Source of the DNA: Maridesulfovibrio sp.
GTDB taxonomy: Bacteria; Desulfobacterota; Desulfovibrionia; Desulfovibrionales; Desulfovibrionaceae
Direction: 5' to 3'
NCBI RefSeq assembly: GCF_963677005.1
Contig: NZ_OY781616.1
Location: 1,495,501 to 1,559,500, forward strand
Length of the DNA stretch: 64,000 nucleotides
Shown in pieces: positions 9,971-23,048 of the stretch. The first letter of the stretch is position 1; each line of letters starts with the position of its first letter. The notes under the pieces were generated by a model. That model ran no database searches. It worked only from the letters and a program-made list of their open reading frames with translations, and was not told the DNA's origin. Made by a program: the position numbers and the translations under genes.

Positions 9971-11356
9971 CTATACTTCTCCGATAATCTTGGTGGGATT
10001 AAGGATGCCCTTAGGATCGATGGCTCTCTTCATTCTCAGGGAATATTCGAGTGTTGCCCGGGAAGTTTCCTTTTCCATCCATTTGGATTTAGCCATGCCG
10101 ATACCGTGTTCACCGGAGAGGGTTCCCTTGAGGGAAAGAGCTATATCGAAAATTTCGTCTACAGCGGCTTCGACGCGGTGGAACTCTTCCTTGTCGCGGT
10201 TGTCGCAAAGAATGGTGGGATGCAGGTTACCGTCTCCAGCGTGTCCGAAGGTTCCGATATTGATTTTATATTTTTCGGCAACTTTCTTGAGTGCTTCCAT
10301 CATTGCAGGAATCTGGGAACGGGGAACAGTGGCGTCTTCGAGTACTGTGGTCGGTTTAGCACGGGCAAGAGCCGGAAGTGCGTTACGACGTGCAGTCCAG
10401 AGAGCTTCACGTTCAGCTGCGGTTTCAGCCATCTTGACTTCATCAGCGCCGCATTTCTTACAGATGTTGACGACCTTTTCTGCGTCTTCGATTACTTCTG
10501 CCTGGTGACCGTCTACTTCAATAAGCAGGATGGAACCGGCTTCTACGGGAAGACCGGCCTTGGTGAAATCTTCAACGTAGCGGATGGTGGCGTTGTCGAG
10601 AAATTCAAGGGTACAGGGAACAATGTGGTTGGCGATGATCGCGGCAACGGTTTCGGATGCAGTTTCAACGTTGGGGAAAACTGCCATCATTGCCTTGGAT
10701 GCTTTGGGCGGCGGTACGAGCTTGAGGATGATATTGGAGAATACGCCGAGAGTTCCTTCGGAAGCAACCATCAGGCCGCCGAGGTTGTAACCGGTAACGC
10801 ATTTAACGGTACGTGAACCGGATTTGATGAGGTCGCCGTTGACGTCATAAAAATCTACGCCCATGACGTAATCTTTTGTGACGCCGTATTTGAGTCCGCG
10901 CAGTCCGCCGGCATTCTCTGCCACGTTACCGCCGAGGGTGGAAACAGCCTGGGAACCCGGATCCGGGGGATAAAAAAGGCCGCGGCGGGAAACTTCCGCT
11001 GCGAACTGGGCGGTAACAACACCGGGTTCAACAACTGCGTAAAGATCTTCTTCGTTGATTTCGAGAATCTTGTTGAGACCGTTGGTCAGGACGACAACTC
11101 CGCCGGGGTGGGGAATTGTGCCGCCGGAAAGATTGGTACCTGCTCCGCGAACAGTCATGGGAAGGCCGTGCTTGTTGCAGAGTGCGGTGATAGGACCGAG
11201 CTGTTCAGTGCTTACGGGCTTGACTACAAGTGCCGGCACCTGGGGATCGAGCACCGCGGAGTCATAAGAGTATGCATGCAGGTCGGCCTCTTCATGCATG
11301 ACGCCTTCAGCGCCTACGATCTGTTCAAATTCTTTTGCCAATTTCGCATTCGACAT
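9971..11356 (-). CDS. FAD-linked D-lactate dehydrogenase (GlcD family)
   Basis: A 461-residue flavoprotein of the FAD_binding_4 / FAD-oxidase C family, which oxidises 2-hydroxy acids. The FAD-binding core holds MTVRGAGTNLSGG (about 59-71) and PDPGSQAVSTLGGNVAENA; the C-terminal half has the GTFGHAGDGNLHP and LSGEHGIGMAKS motifs of the GlcD/Dld group. In Desulfovibrio vulgaris the gene at this operon position has been assigned to D-lactate oxidation; applying that here is inference from position and family. The start is ATG at 11356 with AGGAG nine bases upstream. It overlaps nothing and is followed one base later by its Fe-S partner. Confidence 0.92.
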   Translation of the reverse strand: MSNAKLAKEFEQIVGAEGVMHEEADLHAYSYDSAVLDPQVPALVVKPVSTEQLGPITALCNKHGLPMTVRGAGTNLSGGTIPHPGGVVVLTNGLNKILEINEEDLYAVVEPGVVTAQFAAEVSRRGLFYPPDPGSQAVSTLGGNVAENAGGLRGLKYGVTKDYVMGVDFYDVNGDLIKSGSRTVKCVTGYNLGGLMVASEGTLGVFSNIILKLVPPPKASKAMMAVFPNVETASETVAAIIANHIVPCTLEFLDNATIRYVEDFTKAGLPVEAGSILLIEVDGHQAEVIEDAEKVVNICKKCGADEVKMAETAAEREALWTARRNALPALARAKPTTVLEDATVPRSQIPAMMEALKKVAEKYKINIGTFGHAGDGNLHPTILCDNRDKEEFHRVEAAVDEIFDIALSLKGTLSGEHGIGMAKSKWMEKETSRATLEYSLRMKRAIDPKGILNPTKIIGEV

Positions 11357-11426
11357 GTGTTTTTGCTCCTGTACGTAAAACAGTATAATTATTACAACTA
11401 ATCAATAATGCCCAGATCAATCAAAG

Positions 11427-11456
11427 CTCAGGACCGGAGACGTCTCCGGCCCTGAG
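11427..11456 (-). other. Intercistronic hairpin after lctP
   Basis: A 14-bp stem with one A/C mismatch (CTCAGG-A-CCGGAGA pairing with TCTCCGG-C-CCTGAG) closes a 2-base loop, which will open to four in RNA. It begins 16 bases past the permease stop. Only a weak CTTTG follows. Confidence 0.65.
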
Positions 11457-11472
11457 AGGGAAGGTCTTTGAT

Positions 11473-13185
11473 TTAGAACAGACCGGGCAGGAATACGAAG
11501 GTCATGAGAGAAGCCACGATACCTACTACAACGCCGTAAAGGAGGAAGGGCCATACGGTACGCTTGAGGATCATGCCTTCCATGCCGGAAAGACCAACAA
11601 CTGCACTTGCTGCAACGATGTTGTGGATACAGATCATGTTACCCATGGCGCCACCGACACCCTGTGCGGCAACTATGATCTGATGAGGCATATTCAGGCT
11701 GGTGGCAACACCCCACTGAAATTCTGCGAACAGAAGGTCAGAAACAGTGTTGGAACCGGTGATGAAGGAACCGAGTCCACCAACAAAGGATGCTACTACA
11801 GGCCAGCTCTGACCTGCAAGGCCGGATACGGCTTCGGCAAGAGCCAGAGGCATGGAGAGGTATCCGTTGGGGTTCAGAGCGGCATCAGCGATACCGGAAC
11901 CGCGGAAGATGGAAACCAGTGCAACGGAGAAGAACAGTGCGATTGCGGGGTTCTTCATCTTGGCGATTGCTTCTTTCCAGGCCATGGCTGCTTTGTCACC
12001 GGGCATCTTGTGGATGAAGATGGTCAGTATGGCAACGAGGGCGAAAGGAATGGTTCCGGGCAGATACAGATAAGCGATGGAAGCGTTGACGCTCTTGAAG
12101 CCGAGGATGCTCTTGAACGGAATGGAAACACCGGCGAGCATGCCTTTGAGGCCGAGGTCGGGGATACGGGTAATAACGAGGATAACACCGATGAGAACAT
12201 AAGGAACCCAAGCGCGGAACTGGCTCATGTGGGCCTTGAATTCACCGCTGTTTTCAGCGGAAACGGAACCGGTCCATTCAGCGTCCCAGGAGGAAGCGGG
12301 GCCGAAATCCCATACTTTTTCAGGTACGCAGAAGCCTTTTTTGGCGCCTACTACAGCAATGCCGAGACCGATAAGACCACCGATAAGGGAGGGGAATTCA
12401 GGTCCGACGATCCATGCGGTGATGAGATAGGGAACAGCAAAAGCGGTTGAAGCGAAAAGAGAGAATTTCCATGCGCCGAGACCTTCGCTCCAGCTCTTGT
12501 TCTCGCCGAAGAAGCGGGTCATGAAGCCGAGCATGAACAGGGGCAGGATGTAGATCATGGGCAGGTGCATAACAGTAGCCCACTGGCTGACAACGAGGTC
12601 GAAAGTTTCCATGGAGTGGAAGTTAAGACCCGGAACAGCAGCGGCCACAGCAGCATCAACCAGACCGGTCAGATACTTGAAGCCGAGGATAACCGGTGTA
12701 CCAACCGCACCGAAGGTAACTGGAAAAGAGTTGAAAACCAGACACATTACAACAGCACACAGGGGGGGAAAACCGAGACTCAGGAGCAGCGGAGCAGCCA
12801 GAGCGGCGGGAGTTCCGAAACCTGCAGCACCTTCAATAAATGCTGCAAACAGGTAACCGATGATCAGAACCTGCACGCGACGGTCACGGCTGATGTTCTG
12901 GAATCCGTACTGAATGGTTTCCATACCGCCGCTGTATTGCAGCGTATAAAGAATGATAATGGCACCGAAAACAATAATGAGAATACCGACAGCGGTAATG
13001 ATGCCCTGTACAGTAAGAGCTGCGACATACGCAGCGGGCAGTTTCCATACGGCAATAGCTCCGACAGCAGCGGAAAGCCATGCAACGGGCATAGCTTTGG
13101 TAGCAGGCCAACGCATGCCAACCATCAGCACCAGAGCCAGAATAATCGGGATGATGGCTACGATAGCCAGAATTCCTACAGACAT
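11473..13185 (-). CDS. lctP: L-lactate permease
   Basis: Inner-membrane lactate uptake protein of the LctP family, 570 residues with more than a dozen hydrophobic segments from residue 3 onward. The family core motif [17 protein letters not shown] is near 118-134, followed by [14 protein letters not shown]. Near the C-terminus [19 protein letters not shown] and [18 protein letters not shown] are also characteristic. The ATG at 13185 has a strong AAGGAGG seven bases upstream. Lactate enters by symport with a cation in this family. It sits directly after por and before the dehydrogenase genes, so uptake is co-expressed with oxidation. Confidence 0.95.
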   Translation of the reverse strand: MSVGILAIVAIIPIILALVLMVGMRWPATKAMPVAWLSAAVGAIAVWKLPAAYVAALTVQGIITAVGILIIVFGAIIILYTLQYSGGMETIQYGFQNISRDRRVQVLIIGYLFAAFIEGAAGFGTPAALAAPLLLSLGFPPLCAVVMCLVFNSFPVTFGAVGTPVILGFKYLTGLVDAAVAAAVPGLNFHSMETFDLVVSQWATVMHLPMIYILPLFMLGFMTRFFGENKSWSEGLGAWKFSLFASTAFAVPYLITAWIVGPEFPSLIGGLIGLGIAVVGAKKGFCVPEKVWDFGPASSWDAEWTGSVSAENSGEFKAHMSQFRAWVPYVLIGVILVITRIPDLGLKGMLAGVSIPFKSILGFKSVNASIAYLYLPGTIPFALVAILTIFIHKMPGDKAAMAWKEAIAKMKNPAIALFFSVALVSIFRGSGIADAALNPNGYLSMPLALAEAVSGLAGQSWPVVASFVGGLGSFITGSNTVSDLLFAEFQWGVATSLNMPHQIIVAAQGVGGAMGNMICIHNIVAASAVVGLSGMEGMILKRTVWPFLLYGVVVGIVASLMTFVFLPGLF

Positions 13186-13213
13186 GTTTCCTCCTTAAAA
13201 GAATCACTTGTGA

Positions 13214-13234
13214 TTTTGCCGTACCCCGGCAAAA
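13214..13234 (-). other. Leader hairpin just upstream of lctP
   Basis: A perfect 7-bp stem (TTTTGCC and GGCAAAA) with a 7-base loop lies 29 bases upstream of the permease ATG, close to its AAGGAGG. It could influence initiation or mark a processed 5' end. The role is unknown. Confidence 0.4.
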
Positions 13235-13345
13235 CAGTTTCACCGGGCCACATTTATACGGCATCTGCTCAACTTTTTTAAGTCAGTTGACAAGACTACC
13301 CTCCCCTTTCCGCAATGCGGACACCTTCATATCCGCTAAGGGGTG

Positions 13346-13381
13346 CTGCGGACGGGCCCCCTGTGAAAGGCCCGTCCGCAG
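13346..13381 (-). other. Intercistronic hairpin after por
   Basis: A perfect GC-rich 13-bp stem, CTGCGGACGGGCC and its complement, with a 10-base loop. It begins 14 bases after the por stop codon. No U-tract follows. This is the most stable of the operon's bare hairpins. Confidence 0.7.
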
Positions 13382-13394
13382 ACGGCGGGTGGTG

Positions 13395-16931
<3,537 letters not shown>

Positions 16932-17027
16932 TTAAGAGATTTTTATGGATAACCTCACCAAGTATGATAAACCTTGCGTCGACAATCGGAACCCTGAGCA
17001 AGGTTGAACACTCATGCAGCCCCATTT

Positions 17028-17043
17028 ATCAATTAACGTGCCA
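17028..17043 (-). promoter_or_regulatory. Sigma-54-like promoter of the lactate operon
   Basis: The minus strand reads TGGCACGTTAATTGAT. The -24 element TGGCACG matches the sigma-54 consensus completely and the spacing is exact, but the -12 element is TTGAT where TTGCA/T is expected. It lies about 110 bases upstream of por, next to a sigma-54 activator gene, which makes the assignment plausible despite the mismatch. Confidence 0.6.
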
Positions 17044-17124
17044 AGATTGTTTCAGAGATAAATAGACATATATTCAACATGTTAACGAAAATAATCGATT
17101 ACGTTGACACAAAGCTCCACCTAT

Positions 17125-17144
17125 TTGTCCGATATTCTGGACAA
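17125..17144. promoter_or_regulatory. Inverted repeat, candidate activator (enhancer) site
   Basis: TTGTCC, eight bases, then GGACAA: a perfect dyad about 90 bases upstream of the -24 element, where bacterial enhancer-binding proteins usually sit. The adjacent Fis-type response regulator is the natural candidate to bind it. Confidence 0.5.
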
Positions 17145-17234
17145 TCAGTAATGTCTTTAATCCAACATAAATCCGTAACATCCCTGCCACAGAGCGAAAT
17201 GCCACGCCACAGGGGGTATCTATTTCGTAAAACG

Positions 17235-17268
17235 CAAAAAATCCCTGTCCAAAAAAACGGACAGGGAT
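17235..17268 (-). terminator. Rho-independent terminator, distal, after the response regulator
   Basis: A perfect 10-bp stem (ATCCCTGTCC at 17241-17250, its complement at 17259-17268) has an 8-base A-rich loop. On the minus strand it is followed by TTTTTT. It insulates por from the regulator transcript. Confidence 0.8.
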
Positions 17269-17409
17269 ATGTCTTAAAAAACAGACTAAGCCACCACTCA
17301 GCCAAATTCATTGAAAATATATAAATTCCGGCCCCGCAACTGACAGAAATACGCATCAACCGTCATGCAGTTCCGGGCTCCAGTCAGGCTGGCTACAGAC
17401 CAGTTACAC

Positions 17410-17442
17410 GAAAAAACCAGGGAAGCTCTGCGTCAGTCCCTG
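17410..17442 (-). terminator. Rho-independent terminator overlapping the response-regulator stop
   Basis: On the minus strand CAGGGA, 13 bases, then TCCCTG is followed by GTTTTTT. The 5' arm lies within the last codons of the regulator gene. With the distal stem it forms a tandem terminator. Confidence 0.6.
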
Positions 17443-18902
17443 ATCTCGTGTTTTTTGAGCAATGCATAGAAATGGGATCTGGAGAGCCCGGAGACATTTA
17501 GAATTGTCGAAACATCCCCCTGGTACCGGGACAAAAGCTCCTCCAGATAACGCTTTTCAGCCATCCCCTTGAATATCTTTAATGGAGGCAGAGCGTCGCT
17601 GAGAAGACCGCCCACGGTTTCCGAAAAGGCAGCGACCTTTTTCTCAACAGGCTTGTCCGTTTTTTCAGACAGGGTTTTATCCGTGCGGTCATGTACTTCT
17701 GCTGATTCCCCGCGGTGACTCTTCCGGAGGTTGGATTTGGCCATTTTTATACGCAGCGCATCAGAAAGATGCATGGCATATATGGTATTACCGCTCCCGG
17801 CCGCAACAAAAGCCTGCTCAACAATATTGAAAAGCTGCCGAACGTTTCCGGGCCAGTCGTAATTATTAAGCACATCGTAAAAATCGGAATTGGCCACCTT
17901 GGGCGGCACCCCGTAACGCTGGCTCAACTTGGCCAGATGAAAATTAGTCAACTCTTCTATATCACCGCCCCGCTCCCGCAGAGCCGGAAGATGAATATGG
18001 ATAGTCTGTATGCGGTAAAGCAGGTCCTGACGGAATTCTCCACGCCGAACCATCACTTCAAGGTCACGGTTTGTTGCGGCAATCAGCCTGAAATCACTTT
18101 TAAACTCCCTGTTTTCACCAACCGGGCGATAAGTGCGTTCCTGCAGAACACGCAGAAACGACTTCTGAACGGCAAGAGGCATCTCCCCTACTTCATCAAG
18201 GAACAGAGTTCCCTTGTCCGCAAGCGGAATCAAGCCCTTACGGTCCGCCTGTGCACCGGTAAAAGCTCCGCGCTTGTGCCCGAAAAGGGTACTTTCCACC
18301 AGAGTCTCGGTAAGCGAGGCACAGTCGACAACTACAAAATTATTCTGCGCCCTTCTGGAATTATCATGAATTGTTCGCGCGAAAAGTTCCTTACCGGTTC
18401 CCGTCTCTCCGTTGACCAGCACGTTTGCATCCGAGCCGGAGGCGTGCGCCACCAGATCATAGCAGTTTTTTATTTCAATGCTCTTGCCCACGATATTATC
18501 GAGATTGAGGGCTACACACTGGGTCTTGCTCTTTTTTTCGTTGTGGAACTCAAGTGCGCGCCGCATGGACAGGGATATCTGTTTCACAGATGACGGTTTG
18601 ACCAGAAAATCCCAGGCTCCGCCCTGTATTGCAAGCTCGGCTCCGTCTGCATCGCCCTTTCCGGTAAGTATTATCACTTCCGGGCACCCGGATGATTCCT
18701 TTACCTTTTGCAGACAGTCAAGTCCGTTGCCGTCCGGCAGCGATATGTCCAGAAACACAACGTCAAAATCGTTTTCTCTGACCCGGGCAAGGCCGTCCTT
18801 GAGGTTGTAAGCGCTTACAGCATCGTGCCCGGCACGGGCAATAAGGCTTTCTATTGTTTCACAGACCTGAACATCATCGTCTATAATAAGAATTCTACCC
18901 AT
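17433..18902 (-). CDS. Sigma-54-dependent response regulator, likely lactate operon activator
   Basis: A 489-residue NtrC-type activator. The receiver domain (1-120) has the acidic pocket in IDDD and phosphoacceptor Asp52 in FLDISLPDGNG. The AAA+ domain (about 145-375) has Walker A GETGTGKE, the sigma-54-contacting GAFTGA loop, Walker B GTLFLDEVGEMP and the sensor region ATNRDLEV. A Fis-type helix-turn-helix (about 450-489) ends SGLSRSHFYALLKKHEIRD. It overlaps the kinase gene by 8 bases (ATG at 18902). In D. vulgaris an orthologous regulator next to por (DVU3023, LurR) controls lactate oxidation genes; the same role here is inferred from synteny and the sigma-54-like promoter downstream. Confidence 0.92.
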   Translation of the reverse strand: MGRILIIDDDVQVCETIESLIARAGHDAVSAYNLKDGLARVRENDFDVVFLDISLPDGNGLDCLQKVKESSGCPEVIILTGKGDADGAELAIQGGAWDFLVKPSSVKQISLSMRRALEFHNEKKSKTQCVALNLDNIVGKSIEIKNCYDLVAHASGSDANVLVNGETGTGKELFARTIHDNSRRAQNNFVVVDCASLTETLVESTLFGHKRGAFTGAQADRKGLIPLADKGTLFLDEVGEMPLAVQKSFLRVLQERTYRPVGENREFKSDFRLIAATNRDLEVMVRRGEFRQDLLYRIQTIHIHLPALRERGGDIEELTNFHLAKLSQRYGVPPKVANSDFYDVLNNYDWPGNVRQLFNIVEQAFVAAGSGNTIYAMHLSDALRIKMAKSNLRKSHRGESAEVHDRTDKTLSEKTDKPVEKKVAAFSETVGGLLSDALPPLKIFKGMAEKRYLEELLSRYQGDVSTILNVSGLSRSHFYALLKKHEIRD

Positions 18903-21555
18903 CTATCTTCTCCGGGGACATAAGAACTTCCCGCACAGCATCAGCAATAATGGTCTTGTTGTATGGTTTCATCAGAACCTTTCTGACATTAATTATCCCG
19001 GCATCCTCATCGCTCAGGTAGGAAAGAACCGTACGCCTGCCCGAAACTATCATTACAGGCAGTTCCGGAGCAACATCCTGCACCATTCTGGCAAGTTCTA
19101 TTCCATTGGTGTGGGGCATATCATAATCCGTAATCATCATATCGAAACGGCCCGGATCTTCCAGAACAGCCTGGAAAGCATCCTGTGGAGAAGCAAGCGC
19201 CGTAACCCTGTAGCCCAGACTTTCCAGAATTCTCGGTGTGGTTTCCAGTTGATCCTCATCGTCCTCCACAAACAGAATATTCTCCTGTCCATGCGGAATT
19301 GCACCAAGGCTTGCATGAACCACATCCCGCAACTGTCCATGGACCGGAAGATAAATTTCAAACGAGGTCTTCACTTCCGGGCTGCTGCTTACCGAAATTC
19401 CACCGCCATGCCCCTTGACCAGTCCGTGCACAACGGCAAGTCCGAGTCCGGTGCCTTCGGCCTTGCCCTTGGTGGTGAAAAAAGGATCGAAAATCTTGTC
19501 CAGAATATCCACATCAATTCCCGGACCGTTGTCGGAAATTTCAAGGCGCAGGTAAACTCCCGGAGAAACCCGCATGAACTGGGCCTGCTCGTCGCCTACT
19601 TCCACGGTAGTGAGGGCGACAACAATACTCCCGCCGGCGCCGCGCAGGGATTGGAAGGAGTTGGTGCACAGATTCATTATCACCTGATGTATCTGGGTCG
19701 GGTCGGCCATGACCAGAGGCGCGCCATCCGGTACAACTGCCGACACCTCGATGTTACGCGGCAGCGAAGCCTTGATGAAGTCCACTGTTTCCTGGACAAC
19801 CTCACCTATATCCGTAGGCTTGAACCCTTCCTGAGAAGGACGGCTGAAAGTAAGGATCTGCTTGACCACCCGGCTTCCGCGCTGTGCCGCCTTGATGGCC
19901 CGGTCAAGATCCTTCCAGGTTATGGTTCCCTCTTCAATATCGCTCAGAGCAAGCTCTACCGAGTTCATTATCGAGGTAAGAATATTGTTGAAGTCGTGGG
20001 CGATGCCACCTGCGAGCGTGCCTATGGCCTCCATTTTCTGCGACTGCAGCAACTGCTTTTCCAGATTTACCCTCAGCGTGACATCTTGGGCAGTGGAAAG
20101 GGTTCCGACCACCTGCCCCCTTTCGTTGTAGAGGGGAACCTTGTTGATCTCAAGCCAGACGGGGTCTATCCCCTCCCGAATCATAGCCCAGCTTATGCGC
20201 AGGATCGGCCTGCCGGTCTCAATCACCTTCCGGTCCCATACAGCGGCCTGTGCTGCAAACCTGTTGTCGGTTCCAAGCTCTGAATCGCTATACCCTATAA
20301 TGGACGTTGGCAAACCTATTTCAAAAAAATCGGTAAATGAATGGTTGGCGCCAAGATAACGCTGATCCCGGTCTTTCCAGCAGATAAGCAGCGGAAGAGT
20401 ATCCATCAGTATTTCCTGGAAAGACAGCTGGGCCGTAATCCTTTTTTCCACCTTGCGTCTCTGCAGGATGGAGATGACCAGCATGACCAGAATCAGGCTG
20501 AGAACAAGTATGGATACAATAATATTCCAGAAAACCTGCTTGTTCAATTTGTAAAAATAATCCGGCGTATTGATTATCACGCTGTCATCAGGGAGAAGTG
20601 CCCGGTCTATCTTGAAACGTTCGAGCACATTGTAATCGAACATGAATCGCTCATTCGTGGGGGTGACAACCCTTATCCTGGGCATTTGGCCGTTCTTCAG
20701 GATTCCTACAGCCATGTGAGCCGCCTGGGTCCCCTGCTCTATTCCGGAAAGCAGCTTGCCGCCCACGATACCGTGTCCCAACAGAAATTCCCAGACGCTG
20801 GAAATCATCACATCAGTATTATCGTAAATAATTTCCAGAACTTCTTCCGCACTGAAAAGTTCTCCGTGGGCACCTTTATAAAAAGGAGTAAAAAGCAGTA
20901 TCTCATCCCGATCCATATTGCGGGCCTTTGCCAGCAATTCATCAAGCGAAAGATCGTTCCAGTAATCAAATGTCAGAGTATCTCTGAAATCAGGCTCGGC
21001 CTGACGTATCTGAGCCTGTATGGCCCGTGAAGTAACCGAATTGTCTCCGACTACAGAGACCTTGCTCAATCCGGGGACCAGCCGCAAAAAAAGATTGAGG
21101 TTAGCACGGATATCCGGGTGCTCCAGCACTCCGGCATAATTCTCCCTATCGCCGATGAGAGAAGGCTTGAAGTCATTGATTCCGCAAAAAACAACCGGCA
21201 CCCCCGGAAACAGGGAATCCTGAAACCGGAGCATGAAATTCAAGGCATTGTTATCCGAAACAATTATGACAGAAAATTTGTAGCCCTTATATTTATAGGC
21301 ATAGTAGGAATGAAGTATGTCCATGAATTCCTCGCGCTGAAAACGCTTGGTATCCATATACTCAATATGCAGGTCCACAGTCAGGCCGCTGGAGTTCAGA
21401 ACATCCCGAACTCCTTTGAGAATATCATCAGACCATGCGTACCCGTTCTGGTAGGAATTGAGAAAAAGAATGTTGAATTTTTCACTTTCCGCAGATGCGT
21501 TTGCAGAAGTGAACATGATAACAACCAAAGTTGTAAAAGCCAGCAGGTATCTCAC
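18895..21555 (-). CDS. Hybrid sensor histidine kinase with periplasmic binding-protein-like sensor
   Basis: An 886-residue membrane kinase, cognate to the regulator it overlaps. A signal segment (about 1-21) is followed by a periplasmic domain resembling the ABC substrate-binding family (about 25-320; ILFLNSYQNGYAWSDDIL, VPVVFCGINDF). One membrane span lies at about 342-364, then a PAS domain (about 375-500) and a HisKA domain with phospho-His near 520 in GGIAHDFNNIL. A HATPase follows (NLCTNSFQSL, DNGPGIDVDILDKIFDPFFTT, GTGLGLAVVHG), and a C-terminal receiver (VEDDEDQ, TDYDMPHTNG, KPYNK). I chose the GTG at 21555 because it gives a clean signal peptide and has GGAG upstream; a TTG at 21612 is the alternative. 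The ligand is unknown; lactate or a related acid is a guess. Confidence 0.9.
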   Translation of the reverse strand: MRYLLAFTTLVVIMFTSANASAESEKFNILFLNSYQNGYAWSDDILKGVRDVLNSSGLTVDLHIEYMDTKRFQREEFMDILHSYYAYKYKGYKFSVIIVSDNNALNFMLRFQDSLFPGVPVVFCGINDFKPSLIGDRENYAGVLEHPDIRANLNLFLRLVPGLSKVSVVGDNSVTSRAIQAQIRQAEPDFRDTLTFDYWNDLSLDELLAKARNMDRDEILLFTPFYKGAHGELFSAEEVLEIIYDNTDVMISSVWEFLLGHGIVGGKLLSGIEQGTQAAHMAVGILKNGQMPRIRVVTPTNERFMFDYNVLERFKIDRALLPDDSVIINTPDYFYKLNKQVFWNIIVSILVLSLILVMLVISILQRRKVEKRITAQLSFQEILMDTLPLLICWKDRDQRYLGANHSFTDFFEIGLPTSIIGYSDSELGTDNRFAAQAAVWDRKVIETGRPILRISWAMIREGIDPVWLEINKVPLYNERGQVVGTLSTAQDVTLRVNLEKQLLQSQKMEAIGTLAGGIAHDFNNILTSIMNSVELALSDIEEGTITWKDLDRAIKAAQRGSRVVKQILTFSRPSQEGFKPTDIGEVVQETVDFIKASLPRNIEVSAVVPDGAPLVMADPTQIHQVIMNLCTNSFQSLRGAGGSIVVALTTVEVGDEQAQFMRVSPGVYLRLEISDNGPGIDVDILDKIFDPFFTTKGKAEGTGLGLAVVHGLVKGHGGGISVSSSPEVKTSFEIYLPVHGQLRDVVHASLGAIPHGQENILFVEDDEDQLETTPRILESLGYRVTALASPQDAFQAVLEDPGRFDMMITDYDMPHTNGIELARMVQDVAPELPVMIVSGRRTVLSYLSDEDAGIINVRKVLMKPYNKTIIADAVREVLMSPEKIDG

Positions 21556-21815
21556 CGACAGAATTCTCCGTTTATATGCCAGGTACGCTTCACAAAAAGC
21601 CTGTAACCTCAAAAAATGGCGGATTCAAGGGTGCCGCAGGGTTTCTTCCGAATCAAAATCCCGCACGCGTAACCCACAACTATCACTTATCTACCGGAAA
21701 CAAAGGACGCCCCGGCTCTTTCCGGACTATTCAAGAAGCGTACCGCATCTTCAATCTATACAACAGCAAGTGCAGCATGTTAACTAAATCCATACCATGT
21801 ATTCCGGAGAAACAA

Positions 21816-22841
21816 ATGCTGAAAATCATAATATTCGTACTCATTCTCTGCTGCACTCCCATCGGTCTTTATTTCGGGCCGTCCACCATGAATGTAGATG
21901 CCAAGCAACCGGTCAAAAATCCGATTATGGTCAGACTCGCCTCAAGCCCGGTAGGACCTCCGGCAGGAGAAAAAACCGGTTTTGACAATACCCGCATAAA
22001 ATATCTGGGGACTCTGCTGCTAAGCAGTCCTCATCCTGCTTTCGGCGGATTTTCCGATCTGCTGGTCAGCCCGGACCGCAAAACATTTCTGGCTGTAAGC
22101 GATATGGGATTCTGGATCAAGGCCGGGATAAAGTACACTCCGGAGGGAGAACTTGCAGGCACGGACGCGGAAGCACAGCTCGGCCAGTTGCGCAATACGG
22201 AAGGCAACACATACGCAATCAAATACAACGCCGACGCAGAGGGGCTGAGCCGGGCTCCGGGATCAGGCTATCTTGTTTCTTTTGAACGAGTTCACCGCAT
22301 AAACCGTTTTGATAATAAGGAACTGAGTCTGGCAGGAACCCCGGTTAACTTTCCTGTTCCTGAGGCGGTAAAGGATCTCCCCGAAAATGCGGGGCTTGAA
22401 TCTCTTCTGCTGCTCCCGGACCAGCGTCTCATGGTTTTATCCGAAGGGGAACCGTCACAGGGAAACCATTCTTATGCGGCCGTAGTAAAAGACGGTTCGT
22501 GGACAGAATTCACCTACGTGCGCAGCGATGATTTCCGGCCCACGTCAGCCGGCAACCTTCCAGGCAACAAAATACTGGTTCTGGAACGCCGCTATACCGG
22601 CCCCGGAAGTCTGGGCATCAGATTCTCAACTTTCGGAGCAGATGAAATAAGCTCCGGTGCCGGAATAGTTCCATGCACTCTGTTCGAAATTAAAAATCCG
22701 CTTCCCCGAGACAACTTTGAAGGTCTGGACACTATCACCGCACCGGACGGGACAACCTACATCTACATCATTTCCGACGATAATTTCTCACCCGTACAGC
22801 ATACTCTGCTGAGTCTTTTTAAACTGTCTCCCGAGCAATAA
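21816..22841 (+). CDS. Secreted esterase-like phytase family protein
   Basis: A 341-residue exported protein with a hydrophobic signal at residues 2-20. The repeated blade-like motifs GGFSDLLVSPDRKTFLAVSD, NADAEGLSRAPGSGYLVSFE, GLESLLLLPDQRLMVLSEG and DNFEGLDTI, spaced along the chain, are the pattern of the esterase-like-activity-of-phytase domain, a beta-propeller fold. Substrate is not known; many members act on phosphate esters or have no tested activity. The ATG at 21816 has GGAG six bases upstream and starts the signal peptide; the frame is open further upstream without support. It is divergent from the kinase gene and probably a single-gene unit. Confidence 0.8.
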   Translation: MLKIIIFVLILCCTPIGLYFGPSTMNVDAKQPVKNPIMVRLASSPVGPPAGEKTGFDNTRIKYLGTLLLSSPHPAFGGFSDLLVSPDRKTFLAVSDMGFWIKAGIKYTPEGELAGTDAEAQLGQLRNTEGNTYAIKYNADAEGLSRAPGSGYLVSFERVHRINRFDNKELSLAGTPVNFPVPEAVKDLPENAGLESLLLLPDQRLMVLSEGEPSQGNHSYAAVVKDGSWTEFTYVRSDDFRPTSAGNLPGNKILVLERRYTGPGSLGIRFSTFGADEISSGAGIVPCTLFEIKNPLPRDNFEGLDTITAPDGTTYIYIISDDNFSPVQHTLLSLFKLSPEQ

Positions 22842-23048
22842 AAAACGGAGCAATTATATCCGCAAGTTACGCCGCTTTAATAATTTTATTCTGCAATTTA
22901 GACATGTTAATGCGAAAATAAAATTCATCTACAATTATAGGATGTTTGGCGTTTTTTCAAATTTTTATTTGCAGGGACGTTGTTTTGCCTCTTTAAAAGG
23001 GTTATATAATCAATAGCTGGATAAACCTTTTAACCGATGGAGACAGTC

